13,535 bases of DNA from an uncultured Lachnospiraceae bacterium (GTDB taxonomy: Bacteria; Bacillota_A; Clostridia; Lachnospirales; Lachnospiraceae): positions 1 through 13,535 of the forward strand of contig CAJUDN010000068.1 in the NCBI GenBank assembly GCA_910585355.1, read 5' to 3'. The notes under the pieces are model-generated. The model searched no databases and was not told the DNA's origin. It was given only the letters and a program-made list of their open reading frames with translations. Positions 12,651 through 13,535 of this stretch are shown here, in pieces; positions within the stretch are counted from its first letter, which is position 1; the number at the start of each line of letters is the position of its first letter. The translations under genes were made by a program, and so were the position numbers.

Positions 12651-13442
12651 ATGAACAAGAACACTTTTACAACCGTAAAACTTGCGAAAGGCGAAATGAA
12701 TGTTTACGATTTCGGCGGTATCAAACTGCACGCATATAAGACTAACGATTTCATCGACGATGAGGTGTTTATCATCGAGAAAAGCGGCAAAGCCGTTATC
12801 ATTGAATCCCCTTGCTTCTTTGATAACAATAAGGAACTTGCGGAATATCTGAAAAACATACAGATTGAGGGTATGCTGATTGCATATCACGGCGCAGGCG
12901 CCACATTTCTTTCTGATGTTCCGAAATATGCAACACAAAATGCCGTAGATTATTCCGAAAATGGAGGTGGGAAAGCGTTGATTACAAACTTCACAAACGT
13001 TTTCGGCGAAATCTTTGATAACTCAATTCACAAGATCACTAATATGATTGAGGCGGGCAAGGTTACGATCGGCGGAATTGATTTTGTGATCAAGCAGACC
13101 GCAGAAGCATTTGACATTGAGATTCCCGAAATCAACGCTGTTTACACTCATATGCTCGGACACGACTGTCATTCCATTGTTGCAGGCGCAGATCACGCTG
13201 ATGGAATTATCGCTGAACTCCGCAGTTATATTAAAAAGGGGTACGACCTGATTCTGACCTCGCACTACACGCCGGAGGATTTGAAAGACGCACAGACGAA
13301 AATCGACTATCTTGAAAATCTGAAAAAGATTGCGGCAGATTGTGAGGATGTTGACAGTTTCAAGGCAGAGGTACAAAAACAGTATCCTGCTTACAGCGGG
13401 CAGAATTATCTTGATATGACGGCAGGATTTTTCTACGCTTAA
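12651..13442 (+). CDS. MBL-fold-like protein lacking the HxHxDH motif
   Basis: The 263-residue protein has the opening pattern of a metallo-beta-lactamase-fold protein: a strand-rich N-terminus with DDEVFIIEKSGKAVIIESP (about 37-54), then a strand ending in AYHGAGATF. This is where active members carry H-x-H-x-D-H. Only H80 remains; the other ligands are replaced by Gly, Ala and Thr. Later histidines (GHDCHS at 170-175, TSHYTP at 203-208) sit near the expected places of further metal ligands, so partial binding cannot be excluded. The ATG at 12651 is chosen because GGAGG lies 8 nt upstream; an in-frame TTG at 12636 overlaps that site. Divergence from the HxlR gene suggests control by it. It is probably cytoplasmic with no signal peptide. 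Substrate and activity are unknown. Confidence 0.65.
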   Translation: MNKNTFTTVKLAKGEMNVYDFGGIKLHAYKTNDFIDDEVFIIEKSGKAVIIESPCFFDNNKELAEYLKNIQIEGMLIAYHGAGATFLSDVPKYATQNAVDYSENGGGKALITNFTNVFGEIFDNSIHKITNMIEAGKVTIGGIDFVIKQTAEAFDIEIPEINAVYTHMLGHDCHSIVAGADHADGIIAELRSYIKKGYDLILTSHYTPEDLKDAQTKIDYLENLKKIAADCEDVDSFKAEVQKQYPAYSGQNYLDMTAGFFYA

Positions 13443-13450
13443 TATGGTGG

Positions 13451-13475
13451 CGGGGCTGTCCATACGGCAGCCCCG
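13451..13475 (+). terminator. GC-rich hairpin terminator after the MBL-fold-like gene
   Basis: CGGGGCTG (13451-13458) pairs with CAGCCCCG (13468-13475) around a 9-nt loop that can add two more pairs, starting 8 bp after the stop. The tail TTCTGTTACGGCTTT is only moderately T-rich. Confidence 0.6.
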
Positions 13476-13511
13476 TTCTGTTACGGCTTTAGCCTGTTGA
13501 GGACATTGGAG

Positions 13512-13530
13512 TTTTTCGGGTTCCGAAAAA
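13512..13530. repeat. Perfect 8-bp hairpin at the right edge
   Basis: TTTTTCGG and CCGAAAAA form a perfect stem around GTT. The window ends five bases later, so its context is unknown. Confidence 0.4.
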
Positions 13531-13535
13531 TGGAA

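Noticed and set aside
1..13535. CRISPR array, tRNA, rRNA, insertion sequence or prophage
   Set aside because: No regularly spaced repeats, cloverleaf, ribosomal RNA sequence, transposase, integrase or phage gene was seen.

Overview
This window looks like a chromosomal stretch from a Gram-positive anaerobe of the Clostridia, most likely a Lachnospiraceae relative. That placement is inferred from strong AGGAGG-type ribosome sites, textbook sigma-A promoters with 17-bp spacers, short hairpin-rich intergenic repeats, a lipoprotein signal and the gene families present; no rRNA or other marker gene is here. There is no tRNA, rRNA, CRISPR array, transposase or phage gene.

Left end (1-1740): two small inverted-repeat elements (about 46-120 and 126-288) lie upstream of a drug-efflux-like MFS gene. 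The second element carries an apparent promoter at its right end. Between promoter and gene lie a 12-codon leader ORF with an excellent ribosome site and a chain of mutually exclusive hairpins, the last closing next to the MFS ribosome site. This has the layout of a translational attenuator.

1746-4200 (minus strand): a two-gene operon encodes an internally duplicated DUF1538 membrane protein and a tandem P-II-like protein. A strong promoter and a roughly 190-nt structured leader (hairpins, a possible pseudoknot and a terminator-like stem) precede it.

4352-6692: an AT-richer three-gene operon encodes a divergent DeoR-family regulator, a small P-loop kinase and a PHP-family phosphoesterase, and has its own consensus promoter. 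A short gene remnant is overlapped by that promoter.

6693-9949: a 0.58-kb intergenic region holds a hairpin-rich repeat with four copies of an ATATAATG octamer. It precedes a large multidomain redox protein: CoA-disulfide-reductase-like flavoprotein, rhodanese and siroheme/4Fe-4S sulfite-reductase-like modules plus two ferredoxin clusters. A strong nested hairpin terminator follows.

9950-13535: an unrecognised secreted lipoprotein gene, a 63-codon gene remnant on the opposite strand, and a divergent pair made of an HxlR-family regulator and an MBL-fold-like protein that lacks the catalytic metal motif. The pair shares an intergenic region with two consensus promoters and candidate operator palindromes. 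The window ends just past a terminator-like hairpin.
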